A stretch of 32,350 nucleotides of DNA from an uncultured Granulosicoccaceae bacterium. Lineage in GTDB: Bacteria; Pseudomonadota; Gammaproteobacteria; Granulosicoccales; Granulosicoccaceae. The notes under the pieces are model-generated. The model saw only the letters and a program-made list of their open reading frames with translations. It did no database searches and was not told the DNA's origin. The translations under genes were made by a program, and so were the position numbers. The DNA is taken from contig CALKXD010000254.1 in the NCBI GenBank assembly GCA_938003855.1, positions 1-32,350 on the forward strand, read 5' to 3'. Positions 8,153-16,422 of this stretch are shown piece after piece (the stretch's first letter is position 1; each line of letters begins with the position of its first letter).

Positions 8153-10090
8153 ATGCCAGACGGAAATCAAACGTTGCACGAATCAGAAGAAAATGAGTAT
8201 CAAATCGATCTTGAAGACTCAACATTTGAAATTGACAGCCCGTCGGTCGATCATGATTTAAACACGATGGAGCCCACTCCGGCCCGGCAACCGGTACGCG
8301 GCCAGAACCCCAAGCTGGTTGAGGATGAGCTCACCTATTATCGAAAGAAGGCTATCCATCAGGATATCCTGATCTTCGAAATGCGCGCGCTGCTGCAATC
8401 CGGTAAGGGCTTCGGCAACATCATGAATCTGCAACAACTGCTGAATAACTTCATGGCTGTTGTTCGCGAAAAGTACGGCGCCATCAACAGCACGGTTTTA
8501 CTTCGCGATGATCTGGAACCGGGACAAAACTACTATCGTGTGAAATCGTTCTCCGGCCTGGAGCCCGAGTTCCTGCTCAGTGATCATTCGTCTGAGTCAT
8601 TGCACTTATTCAAGTTTCCGCAAGACAACGGACTGCTTTGGCAGATCATCCGTCAGGGTAATGTATTCAGTGTGCGCGACTTACAGCGCGATCCCAGATT
8701 CGACACCGCATGGCGGCAATGGCACTTAGAGATACTGCACTCCGATCTGTGGTGCCCGTTGATCAAAAACGGGGAAGTGCTTGGGATACTCACACTCGGC
8801 GAAAAATACGATGGCAGCCAGATCAGCGAAGAAGATTTTCCATTCCTGCAGGAACTCGCTTCTATCGCAACGACGAATATAGATTCCACACTGAAGTACG
8901 AAAAAAATCATCGCATATTGCGTAATATCCAGACACTGTATGATGTCAATCAGCAACTGGCCAACGTCAATGACTTCAAGCGCCTTTGCATCGAGACACT
9001 GTCGACTGCAGTAGAGGCTGTCAGCGCTCAAAAAGGCAATCTGATGCTGCTGAACAAAGCGACTGGCAAACTCGAGATCAAAGTGGTCTGGGGTAACATA
9101 CCCAGATACGTCCGCGACGACATCAACAACGGCATAACAGCCACCAAAACATTTAATATCGGCGAGGGTATCGCCGGGCAATGCGCCGCCGAACGCAAGC
9201 CGATACGTAAAAACGATCGAAAATACATCGAGCAGATCGGTAAAAATGTCGTCTACTGCATCTGCTGTGTACCGCTGATGCGCGGGGACGAAGTCGAAGG
9301 CGTCATCGCCCTGACCAACAAGGTTCGCACAAATAAAGACGGTATCCGGGTGCTTGACAAAATCGGACGTTTTTCTGAAGAAGATCTCAGCCTGTGCCAG
9401 GGACTTGCCGACCAGGCAGCGGTTAATCTGCACAAAAGCCGGCTCTACAATAAGTCCATCACCGATCAGATGACCGGTCTCTATAACACCAGACACTTTG
9501 AAGACACGCTACAAGTACAACTGGACGAGGCAAATCTCAGTGATAAGCCGCTTTGCCTGGCCGTGTCTGATATTGATCATTTTAAAAAATTCAACGATAC
9601 CCATGGCCACAAGGCAGGCGACGCGGTACTTAAGACCGTCGCCCGTGTCATGGCAAGCTGTATCCGTCCAGGCACAGGCGATCTCGTCTTTCGCTACGGC
9701 GGTGAAGAATTTTGCATGTTAATGCCCAACACCGCCCCGGAAGAAGCGGCAGTGCTGATGGAGACCTACCGAAAGCGCATTGAATCACACATTGTGAACT
9801 ATGAAGGCCAGGACATGTCTGTCACGGTTTCCATCGGTATTTCATGCGCACCGAAAGATTCAACCAACGAAAAGAAATTGTTCGAGCTCGCTGACGAATG
9901 CCTCTATGTTGCCAAGGAAAACGGACGCAATCAGGTAAACACCTATTTCCAGGGACTGAAACTGCGGTTTGGGGAGAAAGTTGATGTCACGTTGCTAAAG
10001 CAGGTAATGAAGGAACAAGACAATGACCAGCCAGAGCAGATTACCTCGATCAAGCTGCTACCACCTGAAGAACCACAGCAAGCCGCCTAG
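8153..10090 (+). CDS. GAF-GAF-GGDEF diguanylate cyclase
   Basis: A cytosolic signalling protein of 645 residues from the ATG at 8153. An in-frame TTG at 8087 would give 667; neither start has a good ribosome binding site. After an acidic, probably disordered N terminus come two GAF sensor domains (roughly 8400-8890 and 8940-9450) and a GGDEF domain (about 9460-9940). The catalytic loop reads RYGGEEF (GGEEF at 9698-9712), and the metal/nucleotide segment DIDHFKKFNDTHGH precedes it, so synthesis of cyclic di-GMP from GTP is expected. The product-inhibition I-site usually has RxxD ending five residues before the GGEEF loop. Here the spacing is R-P-G-T-G-D, so the arginine is displaced. No EAL domain or transmembrane helix is present; input is presumably a soluble ligand or partner. 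Confidence 0.92.
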   Translation: MPDGNQTLHESEENEYQIDLEDSTFEIDSPSVDHDLNTMEPTPARQPVRGQNPKLVEDELTYYRKKAIHQDILIFEMRALLQSGKGFGNIMNLQQLLNNFMAVVREKYGAINSTVLLRDDLEPGQNYYRVKSFSGLEPEFLLSDHSSESLHLFKFPQDNGLLWQIIRQGNVFSVRDLQRDPRFDTAWRQWHLEILHSDLWCPLIKNGEVLGILTLGEKYDGSQISEEDFPFLQELASIATTNIDSTLKYEKNHRILRNIQTLYDVNQQLANVNDFKRLCIETLSTAVEAVSAQKGNLMLLNKATGKLEIKVVWGNIPRYVRDDINNGITATKTFNIGEGIAGQCAAERKPIRKNDRKYIEQIGKNVVYCICCVPLMRGDEVEGVIALTNKVRTNKDGIRVLDKIGRFSEEDLSLCQGLADQAAVNLHKSRLYNKSITDQMTGLYNTRHFEDTLQVQLDEANLSDKPLCLAVSDIDHFKKFNDTHGHKAGDAVLKTVARVMASCIRPGTGDLVFRYGGEEFCMLMPNTAPEEAAVLMETYRKRIESHIVNYEGQDMSVTVSIGISCAPKDSTNEKKLFELADECLYVAKENGRNQVNTYFQGLKLRFGEKVDVTLLKQVMKEQDNDQPEQITSIKLLPPEEPQQAA

Positions 10091-10798
10091 GCCAAACTGC
10101 GACGTCGATTATTGCCCTGCGACGATGCGACGAGCGTGTATCGACAGCGCAATAATCTAAACCGTCATGGCGTGCAGACAGGTATCGTAAAGTCAGATGA
10201 ACTGCCGGGTCTATTGATCGCGCAGAATACCCGCTGTCGCATATTCGGCAGAAAGCGTCGGCATCGGAACCACGATGCCATCACTCGTGCGCACACTCGT
10301 TGTTAAGTGCACGGTAATATATGAGCGACCGGACGGGCAACACTAGAGCAACCGCCAGCCTTTCACTGCGTTGGTCATGTCATAGGTTCAGAAATTGCCC
10401 CTAACTGGCAGTTAATCTACCTCCTTTGCCAACGACCACGCTGATACCTGCAAGGTAATCAACCGCGTTAAACCAACGATGCACACTGGCTGATCGTCAC
10501 GCGCGCTGTTACCAGCGACCGTTCAGTCCGACGGGCACTTTCGCGAATGCGTATCCGGCAGGCAGACCTGGCCGCATTTCACCGCGCCCCTCTTTGCTGG
10601 CCACTCTGCAACATAATCCAAAATTGAAGTCCTTAAACAGACGCGTATAATCAATTACTACAAAAGGATTAACGGACCCTGACACTCTGCGGCATATAAA
10701 AGAGTGCAGTCAGTAACGATGGAGGTTAAGAAATAAGTGATTGTTTGTGTCCGTGTGAGGCTTCACGATTATTTCCCTGCCTGTTGTCTCCATCACCG
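10091..10798. other. Intergenic region with promoter and leader of the WbqC-like gene
   Basis: I find no gene with recognisable homology in these 700 bases. A 64-codon plus-strand frame at 10112-10306 has a composition unlike the neighbouring proteins and no ribosome binding site. The useful content is at the 3' end: a strong promoter at 10624-10651 and a GGAGGT ribosome binding site at 10721-10726 in front of a short frame that overlaps the next gene. Confidence 0.5.
10624..10651 (+). promoter_or_regulatory. Sigma-70 type promoter for the WbqC-like gene
   Basis: A -35 box TTGAAG (10624-10629) and a perfect -10 box TATAAT (10646-10651) are 16 bases apart. This is the best match to a sigma-70 promoter that I noticed in the window. 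Transcription would start near 10658, giving a leader of about 140 bases before the WbqC-like start at 10799. Confidence 0.6.
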
Positions 10799-10802
10799 AT
10801 GA
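10737..10802 (+). CDS. Possible 21-residue leader peptide upstream of the WbqC-like gene
   Basis: GGAGGT at 10721-10726 is a near-consensus ribosome binding site 10 bases before a GTG at 10737. From there a 21-codon frame (beginning VIVCVRVRL) ends in a TGA that overlaps the downstream ATG as ATGA. The main gene's own ATG has no ribosome binding site, so translation of the short frame could deliver ribosomes to it by coupling. This is inferred from geometry only. The peptide has no recognised homology, and an alternative is an in-frame TTG start for the main gene at 10745. Confidence 0.3.
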   Translation: MIVCVRVRLHDYFPACCLHHR

Positions 10803-11497
10803 AAAAAGTCGCAATTCATCAAGTGAACTTTTTCCCGTGGCTGCCTTTTTTTCACAAGCTGGCCTCGGTGGATCACTTTGTACTGCTGGACGATGTACAG
10901 TACGAGCGCACCGGCGCTGGCAGCTGGCAGAATCGCGTCAGACTCGCCTTTCAGGGCAACCCTTACTGGCTGACCTGCCCGCTCGACAGAAGCGTTCCTA
11001 AAACCGCAAGCATTATGGAGATGCGCATCCAGGATGACCCCCGCTGGAAAAAGAAAGCCATCAACACCTTGCAACTGCAGTACAAGAAAGCTCCACACTT
11101 TGAAACCGTGTTTCCATTGGTACAAGAACTAATTCTCAACGACACCGACAACCTCGCGCAGTACAACGAGCACACCATTCGAAGCATCTGCAACTTGATG
11201 GGCCTGACCACTACCATCAGCCGATCGAGTGAGTTAAACGTCCAGACCACTGGCACACAACGCTTGATCGACCTCGTGAAAGCCGCCGACGGTGGTGTTT
11301 ACTACGCGGGCAGAAACGCAGCACGAACCTATCAGGAAAACGAAGCATTCGAACAACAAGACGTTGTGCTAACACTCGAGAACTTCACCGAAACCCCTTA
11401 TCCGCAGCTGAAAACCACCGAATTTGTTGCCGGGCTATCGATCGTTGACGCACTGATGAATGTCGGCAGTGAAGAGACACGCAAACTTATTCAGTAG
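10799..11497 (+). CDS. WbqC-like family protein
   Basis: A 232-residue protein of the WbqC-like family. The conserved N-terminal block is IHQVNFFPWLPFFHKLA followed by FVLLDDVQYER and WQNRVRL, with WLTCPL and a TLQLQYKKAPHF segment after it, in the order typical of the family. Members occur in O-antigen and other sugar or amino-sugar biosynthesis clusters and are thought to modify nucleotide-activated sugars, but the reaction is generally undefined. No membrane segment or signal is present. No sugar genes are adjacent here apart from a distant glycosyltransferase at 72-797. I start at the ATG where homology begins; an upstream TTG at 10745 is in frame. A strong promoter at 10624-10651 and a coupled leader frame precede it. 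Confidence 0.87.
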   Translation: MKKVAIHQVNFFPWLPFFHKLASVDHFVLLDDVQYERTGAGSWQNRVRLAFQGNPYWLTCPLDRSVPKTASIMEMRIQDDPRWKKKAINTLQLQYKKAPHFETVFPLVQELILNDTDNLAQYNEHTIRSICNLMGLTTTISRSSELNVQTTGTQRLIDLVKAADGGVYYAGRNAARTYQENEAFEQQDVVLTLENFTETPYPQLKTTEFVAGLSIVDALMNVGSEETRKLIQ

Positions 11498-11532
11498 CAT
11501 CGACGCTGCCGCCTGCCACAGTGATCTGCACA

Positions 11533-12771
11533 TCACCAGGCAGTATCGAGCACCGCAATCACCTCGATCTCAATCAGCATGTTTTCATACACCAGTGACG
11601 GCACCGGAATCCCGCTGGTGGCGGGACCGGGCGTACGGTAGCAGCCTGACCTAACCAGCAGATTCCGGTGCAGCGCATCAGCGCTGGCCTTCCCCTGATA
11701 AAAAGCCGTGACCTTTACAACATCGTCCAGTGTGGCACCGAGTTCAGCCAGCACTTTTTTGATGTTAGCCATCGCCGTTCGCGTCTGCGCTACCATATCG
11801 TCAGGGTCAAGCACATTCGCCTGACTGTCCAGTGAGACCTGCCCGCCGAGGTGTATCAATCGACCACACAAATTGCCGTGCTTGTACGGCAGAGTAGTCG
11901 TCCAGTTCCAGTGCCCCTCGGGCCAACTGTACTTTTTGTCCAGACGCCCGCCGTGCACGCCATCAACTGCTCGCATCGCGGTTACCGCGATTTTAGTCAT
12001 CAGGTCGACTTGGGCAAACGCAGGAACAGAAATACCAGTCGCCGCCGGACCGGGATCATTGAAGTATCCCTGTCGAATCAGCGCGGGCTGTTGCCAGTTT
12101 TCAGCGGTGCCGTCACCAACATATAGCACGTTGAGCTTTAGCACATCATCGCAGTCAGCACCTGCAGCCTGCAATGCCACACACAACTGCTCCATCATGA
12201 GCCTGGTCTGCGTGATGAGGTCACCGGGGTAGTTAACACTGCCGTCCGCGGCTAGCGCCGACATATCACCGGTAAACACCACATCACCGCAGCGCACAAC
12301 ATGCGGAAAACCCGCCGGAACAGGCGCAAGACCGTCGACAATAAAAGATTGTCTTGCCAGCTTACCACCACCGACCGCCTGCATAGCAACGCCTTCGAGT
12401 TCGATCAGCATACCGGGATAACACAATTGCGGCAGCGCGATTGTATTCACCACCGGTCTGACATCATCACCCGTGACACGGGCTATCTGCTCGAGTATGA
12501 CTCTTTCTGTTTCTGCATCGCCGACAAAATACACCACCAGCCGCACCAGATCGGCAGGCCCTGAATCAAGGTCATGCAGTACGTCGAGCAGATACCGCAC
12601 AACACTTGCTACCTGAGCACGAAGGTCCCCCGGATGTTGCACCCGACCATGACTATCGAGGTCTGCCTGACCACCCGTGAAAATATATTCACCGGCCCTG
12701 ACGCCATGCTGGTGGCTTAGCTCAACCGGCCAGTTCCAATGTTCTGTCGGCCAACTGTATTGTCGATTCAT
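11533..12771 (-). CDS. Triple RidA/YjgF-domain protein lacking the catalytic arginine
   Basis: A 412-residue protein built of three consecutive Rid-fold domains, each about 135 residues, instead of the usual single one. Domains 1 and 3 begin with the same motif, YSWPTEHWNW (near the N terminus) and YSWPEGHWNW (about residue 283), then GEYIFTGGQADLDS and GRLIHLGGQVSLDS. Domain 2 has CGDVVFTGDMSALAADG. Each domain ends with the Rid closing strand (MLIELEGVAM, MTKIAVTAM, MLIEIEVIAV). RidA-type imine/enamine deaminases use an arginine just before that strand, in a P-A-R-S context. Here the three positions read PVVNT, PAATG and PATSG, so none has it. A canonical imine-hydrolase role is therefore unlikely. 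The start is the ATG at 12771; an upstream GTG at 12822 adds residues with no homology. It is divergent from mtnA. Confidence 0.88.
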   Translation of the reverse strand: MNRQYSWPTEHWNWPVELSHQHGVRAGEYIFTGGQADLDSHGRVQHPGDLRAQVASVVRYLLDVLHDLDSGPADLVRLVVYFVGDAETERVILEQIARVTGDDVRPVVNTIALPQLCYPGMLIELEGVAMQAVGGGKLARQSFIVDGLAPVPAGFPHVVRCGDVVFTGDMSALAADGSVNYPGDLITQTRLMMEQLCVALQAAGADCDDVLKLNVLYVGDGTAENWQQPALIRQGYFNDPGPAATGISVPAFAQVDLMTKIAVTAMRAVDGVHGGRLDKKYSWPEGHWNWTTTLPYKHGNLCGRLIHLGGQVSLDSQANVLDPDDMVAQTRTAMANIKKVLAELGATLDDVVKVTAFYQGKASADALHRNLLVRSGCYRTPGPATSGIPVPSLVYENMLIEIEVIAVLDTAW

Positions 12772-13053
12772 TGTGATGCCACTGATTCGCCATTTTGAAG
12801 CGTACGTGATGGGCGCCGGCACTTATCGAAAAAACACCCGGTATACCTGTCTGAAGCCTGATACCAGAGTCACTATCACAGGCCCGCTGATAGCCTATCA
12901 CCTCAAAGGCTTAGCACGCTATATTCAAATAGATCCCTGGCCGCAAGCCCTGCCACGGCAAGCCACAAGGAACACCACAAAGGGTCACTGACTCACACGC
13001 GATTCGCACCGGGGTTTTCAGTCACCACTGATACCCGGCCGGTCGCTGTGCTA

Positions 13054-13082
13054 TTGACTAAATTACGCGCAAACCGGATAGT
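13054..13082 (+). promoter_or_regulatory. Candidate promoter for mtnA
   Basis: TTGACT at 13054-13059 is a good -35 box, and GATAGT at 13077-13082 is a moderate -10 box at the ideal 17-base spacing. Transcription would start near 13089, about 70 bases before the mtnA start. Confidence 0.5.
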
Positions 13083-13105
13083 CTGCTGCACGCATCAGTT
13101 GGCGT

Positions 13106-13123
13106 ATCAGGGAAACCCCTGAT
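13106..13123 (+). promoter_or_regulatory. Leader stem-loop of mtnA
   Basis: ATCAGGG (13106-13112) pairs perfectly with CCCTGAT (13117-13123) across a four-base loop. It lies just after the predicted transcription start and 36 bases before the mtnA start codon. It could stabilise the mRNA 5' end or be an operator. It has no U-run, so it is not a terminator, and I do not recognise a SAM riboswitch fold around it. Confidence 0.4.
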
Positions 13124-13159
13124 CGATGCACCAGAGACCGGCAACCAGAGGATCTCCCT

Positions 13160-14260
13160 TTGAAAATTGGCACGAAACACTATCGCTCACTGTGGTGGGA
13201 CAACAGCGCGCAGGTGTTGGAAATCATTGATCAACGCTGCCTGCCTCATGAGTTTAACGTTCAACGCGTCGAGTCCATGCAGGATTTTGTCGATGCCATT
13301 GCACAGATGCGCGTGCGCGGCGCACCGTTAATCGGTGCTACCGCCGCCTATGGGATGGCTTGCGCGATGGCACAGGACCCGTCAGACAGCAACCTGCAAA
13401 GCGCGTGGCACACTCTTTACGCGACCCGGCCCACTGCGGTCAATCTACGCTGGGCACTGGACCGTTGCACGGCATTACTCAGCGATACCGACACTGATAA
13501 ACGTGCACAGGCCGCGCTGGATCTGGCACACCATATGGCCGACGAAGATGTCGAAATTAATCGATCTATAGGCGAGCATGGCTTAAGCCTCATTCGCGAC
13601 ATTGCCGAGCGAAAGCCCGCAGGCGAGCCAGTTCAGATACTCACCCATTGCAATGCCGGCTGGCTGGCAACCGTTGACTGGGGCACAGCAACCAGCCCGA
13701 TGTACCATGCCTTCGATGCCAATATCCCGCTGCATGTCTGGGTCGACGAAACACGGCCTAGAAATCAAGGCGCGCTGACGGCCTGGGAACTGGGCCATCA
13801 CGGTGTTCCGCACACCTACATCACAGATAATGCCGGTGGCCACCTGATGCAGCATGGACAAGTTGATCTGGTCATCACAGGAACTGACCGGACCACCCGC
13901 CGCGGAGATGTCTGCAACAAGATCGGCACTTACCTGAAAGCTCTGGCGGCACACGACAATGGCATCCCCTTTTATGTGGCACTACCCTCACCCACAATAG
14001 ACTGGTCGATAGAAGACGGCGTCGCGGGCATACCCATCGAAGAGCGCAACGAACGCGAAACCACCCATATTCAAGGCACCGATGCCAACAACACCATTAG
14101 CTCGGTACAGGTAACCCCTCAGGGCACTCGCGGTGGCAACCCGGCATTTGATGTCACCCCCAATAGACTGGTTACCGGGTTGATCACAGAACGAGGCGTT
14201 TGCGCAGCAACAACTGAGGGACTGGCCGGGTTATTTCCAGACCTGGCCTATGCCGGGTAA
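13160..14260 (+). CDS. mtnA: S-methyl-5-thioribose-1-phosphate isomerase
   Basis: This 366-residue enzyme converts 5-methylthioribose 1-phosphate to 5-methylthioribulose 1-phosphate in the methionine salvage pathway. Family motifs are clear: the phosphate-binding RVRGAPLIG (51-59), catalytic C164 in THCNAGW, catalytic D243 in GTDR, NKIGTY (253-258) and [12 protein letters not shown]. The C-terminal segment [21 protein letters not shown] is typical of MtnA and separates it from eIF2B-alpha relatives. The start is a TTG, supported by AGAGGA at 13147-13152 seven bases upstream. No other methionine salvage gene (mtnK, mtnB, mtnC, mtnD, mtnP) is in the window, so the pathway must be encoded elsewhere, or the enzyme serves a shortened 5-methylthioadenosine shunt (inference). 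Confidence 0.95.
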   Translation: MKIGTKHYRSLWWDNSAQVLEIIDQRCLPHEFNVQRVESMQDFVDAIAQMRVRGAPLIGATAAYGMACAMAQDPSDSNLQSAWHTLYATRPTAVNLRWALDRCTALLSDTDTDKRAQAALDLAHHMADEDVEINRSIGEHGLSLIRDIAERKPAGEPVQILTHCNAGWLATVDWGTATSPMYHAFDANIPLHVWVDETRPRNQGALTAWELGHHGVPHTYITDNAGGHLMQHGQVDLVITGTDRTTRRGDVCNKIGTYLKALAAHDNGIPFYVALPSPTIDWSIEDGVAGIPIEERNERETTHIQGTDANNTISSVQVTPQGTRGGNPAFDVTPNRLVTGLITERGVCAATTEGLAGLFPDLAYAG

Positions 14261-14452
14261 CCCCGCAAGCTGTTATCGGGCTGCTTTGCCGGCAGTCAAT
14301 ACCTGATGTATTGTGCTGTCACTCTGGACGCCCCGCATTAACACACTACGGTGCAATGCAACCCCCGGTTGCTTGATGCCCGATCGCCTAGATCATCAGA
14401 CTCCGGCCACGCCGTAGTCAGTGGCCTGCAGGCATTAAATACCGAACCCTAA

Positions 14453-15397
14453 ATGAGCATCGCCGTGACGTTAATGCTAACCGCTCTACTGATAGATTTT
14501 GCAATCGGCTGGCCAGCCATGGTTTACCAAAGGATAAAACACCCGGTGGTCTGGATTGGTTGTTTTATAAGTTATCTGGATAACGTTTTTAATCGTGCCG
14601 ACAGATCCAGATACACGCAGTACGCCACAGGCGCACTCACCACTGCTCTGGTAGTAGGCTTAACTACCATCACAGCAGCAACGATTTCACACCTACTGGG
14701 AACCAGCATCCAGGGACTGTTAGCGCAAGCACTGGTGGCATCGAGTCTGCTGGCATCACGCAGCCTCTATCAGCACGTCGATGCGGTGCTCAAACCGCTG
14801 CGGGCAGGCAACCTGACACAGGCGCGCGAGTCACTCAGCTGTATTGTCGGGCGCGATACAAGCGCAATGCATGACTCGCAGGTAGCAGCCGCCGCCATAG
14901 AAAGTCTGGCTGAGAATTCCTCCGACGGAATCTACGCACCGCTCTGCTGGGGTTTGCTGTTCGGACTACCGGGCATCGCCGGTTACAAGGCCATCAACAC
15001 ACTCGATTCAATGATCGGACATCGCACAGAAAAGTACTTATATTTTGGTGCATTCGCAGCAAAGCTGGATGACGCCGTGAATTTTTTCCCGGCGCGTTTA
15101 AGCGCACTGCTGATCTCGGTTGCCGGCGGCGTGGTCACCTTGATGCCGGCGACTGCCGCTGACGCAAGCCGACATAGATCCCCCAACGCCGGCTGGCCCG
15201 AAGCGGCAATGGCACGTGCTCTTGATGTGCGCCTATCAGGCCCCCGCACCTACCAGAACACTCTGACACAAGAGCCTTGGCTCAATGAAGCGGCAAAAGA
15301 TGCACAGGCAGCAGATATAGAAAAAGCACTGAAGGTATACTGGAAGTCGCTGACACTAATGGTGGCAACACTGGTTCTGACAACGCTACTCGTCTAA
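14453..15397 (+). CDS. cbiB: Adenosylcobinamide-phosphate synthase
   Basis: A 314-residue integral membrane protein of the CbiB/CobD family, which joins the aminopropanol arm to adenosylcobyric acid late in cobalamin synthesis. Hydrophobic helices span the N terminus (about 5-25), the 65-105 region, the 165-180 region and the C-terminal TLMVATLVLTTLLV. The diagnostic central motif is ESLAENSSDGIYAP followed by PGIAGYKAINTLDSMIGH. The length fits the family (300-320). The name is cobD in organisms following Pseudomonas nomenclature. It follows mtnA by 192 bases on the same strand, and no other cobalamin genes are in the window, so it is separated from the main pathway. A cobalamin riboswitch could be expected upstream, but I can find only a weak B12-box-like string at 14416-14430. 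Confidence 0.93.
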   Translation: MSIAVTLMLTALLIDFAIGWPAMVYQRIKHPVVWIGCFISYLDNVFNRADRSRYTQYATGALTTALVVGLTTITAATISHLLGTSIQGLLAQALVASSLLASRSLYQHVDAVLKPLRAGNLTQARESLSCIVGRDTSAMHDSQVAAAAIESLAENSSDGIYAPLCWGLLFGLPGIAGYKAINTLDSMIGHRTEKYLYFGAFAAKLDDAVNFFPARLSALLISVAGGVVTLMPATAADASRHRSPNAGWPEAAMARALDVRLSGPRTYQNTLTQEPWLNEAAKDAQAADIEKALKVYWKSLTLMVATLVLTTLLV

Positions 15398-15871
15398 CCT
15401 GCCGGCAGCCAAAGACGACTGCGATACACGCCGGGCGTAACGGGAGATAAAGCAGTCAAACATAGCCTGGGCGATAACAAGATCAACATCGCTGCAAGGG
15501 CTGCGTCGACAACAACAAAGCCGCCAGAGCCGGAAAACATCTGGCGTAATACTTACAACAGGTACCGGGCGCCACCGTATTGTTACTCAACGCTTTAGCC
15601 GTTGCGATTCTACTTTCTATAAGTGAGGCGTCCAGCGACGGCCTCCGCTACGCTAAAAGGCCGTCCATTCCGGTACTAAACAACACTTCACGCCAACTAG
15701 CCAGCGCCTATCCGGAAACAGGGTGTCGCGAGGATCATTCAGGTGCGTGAGATTTTACCTGCCACAGGTAGGCGCTTAGTTGTTCTTAAGTAACTACCTG
15801 TGGTCGGCAAAAGATTGCGTGCCTGAGTGGTACGCAGTAGCGCTTGTTTCTGGATGGGCACTAGCTAAGCC
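15398..15871. other. Convergent intergenic region with a long inverted repeat
   Basis: This region lies between the converging cbiB and EF-hand genes. No coding sequence is supported on either strand. The one clear structure is the inverted repeat at 15762-15803, listed separately. Confidence 0.5.
15762..15803. repeat. Inverted repeat, 10-base arms, between convergent genes
   Basis: CCACAGGTAG (15762-15771) and CTACCTGTGG (15794-15803) are perfect reverse complements separated by 22 bases. Inside the loop CTTA and TAAG can extend the structure. There is no T-run on either side, so it is not a typical intrinsic terminator, although its place between convergent genes would suit a transcription barrier or mRNA end. 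Confidence 0.5.
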
Positions 15872-16408
15872 CTAATTGAAACTCAGCTTTTTCTCATCGG
15901 CTTCAGGAGTGAGCTCAAACACCTGCCGCTGGTTTTCACTTTTACGATTCGCCGTAATTTTGAGCGCCCGACTGTCGGATTGACTTCCATACAACCCAAC
16001 GTGAAAACTCAATTCATTTTCTGAGCCGGCCAGTGAAAAACGCCCCATAACGATCACCTGCTTAGCTGGTGCTTTGGGATCGTTATGGGGAGTCACAGGT
16101 GACACCATGATTCCATGCAAAGGCAAATGGCCTTTTTCGGTGCTCAGAGTCACCTGCTCTTTCACTGCACTAATCAGACGGGTTCGATGTCGGGAAAACT
16201 CAGTCAGTGACAACTCGCTGTCATTATTCTCATCGGCGCCTGCAAACGCAGATGCCGGCAACGACAACACCATGTAGACGCTGTCGTCGAGAAAATTCAG
16301 CGTGCCATTCTGAGCCACCATAAGATGCGCATGTGCTGTTGCGATCACACCGGCACTAAGCAGCAGTGCAGTCGCTGCATTGATCACTACCCTGGCAATT
16401 GAAATCAT
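15872..16408 (-). CDS. Secreted protein with one EF-hand calcium loop
   Basis: A 178-residue exported protein. A signal peptide (residues 1-27) ends in ATAHA before HLMVAQNG. A single EF-hand loop with proper ligand spacing runs from D59 to E70 (DENNDSELSLTE: D, N, D, E, S, E at positions 1, 3, 5, 7, 9, 12), so calcium binding in the periplasm is plausible. The rest is predicted beta-rich with no motif I recognise. It lies 14 bases downstream of the YHYH lipoprotein gene on the same strand, so the two are probably expressed together. Function is unknown; the strong conservation-type pattern HLMVAQ.GTLNF.DD.VYMVLSLP looks like a real family rather than a random frame. Confidence 0.8.
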   Translation of the reverse strand: MISIARVVINAATALLLSAGVIATAHAHLMVAQNGTLNFLDDSVYMVLSLPASAFAGADENNDSELSLTEFSRHRTRLISAVKEQVTLSTEKGHLPLHGIMVSPVTPHNDPKAPAKQVIVMGRFSLAGSENELSFHVGLYGSQSDSRALKITANRKSENQRQVFELTPEADEKKLSFN

Positions 16409-16422
16409 GGCTTCCGTCTGTG

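Larger units (their letters stand above)
12772..13159. other. Divergent intergenic region between the Rid protein and mtnA
   Basis: No gene is supported here; a 104-codon plus-strand frame at 12677-12991 mostly overlaps the Rid gene and has no homology. The mtnA side contains a promoter at 13054-13082 and a stem-loop in the leader at 13106-13123, both listed separately. Confidence 0.5.

Noticed and set aside
8726-9496. 256-codon minus-strand open frame
   Set aside because: It is antisense to the GAF domains of the diguanylate cyclase and has no homology-like pattern.
14358-14372. GCAACC/GGTTGC hairpin after mtnA
   Set aside because: It has a six-base stem with a three-base loop but no T-run, and lies about 100 bases after the stop codon. 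It is not convincing as a terminator.
14416-14430. B12-box-like string (AGTCAG followed by CCTGC) upstream of cbiB, possible cobalamin riboswitch
   Set aside because: The rest of the conserved core, including the GGGAA and CGCAACTG-type elements, is not found in the 192-base gap. A covariance search (Rfam RF00174) would be needed to rescue it.
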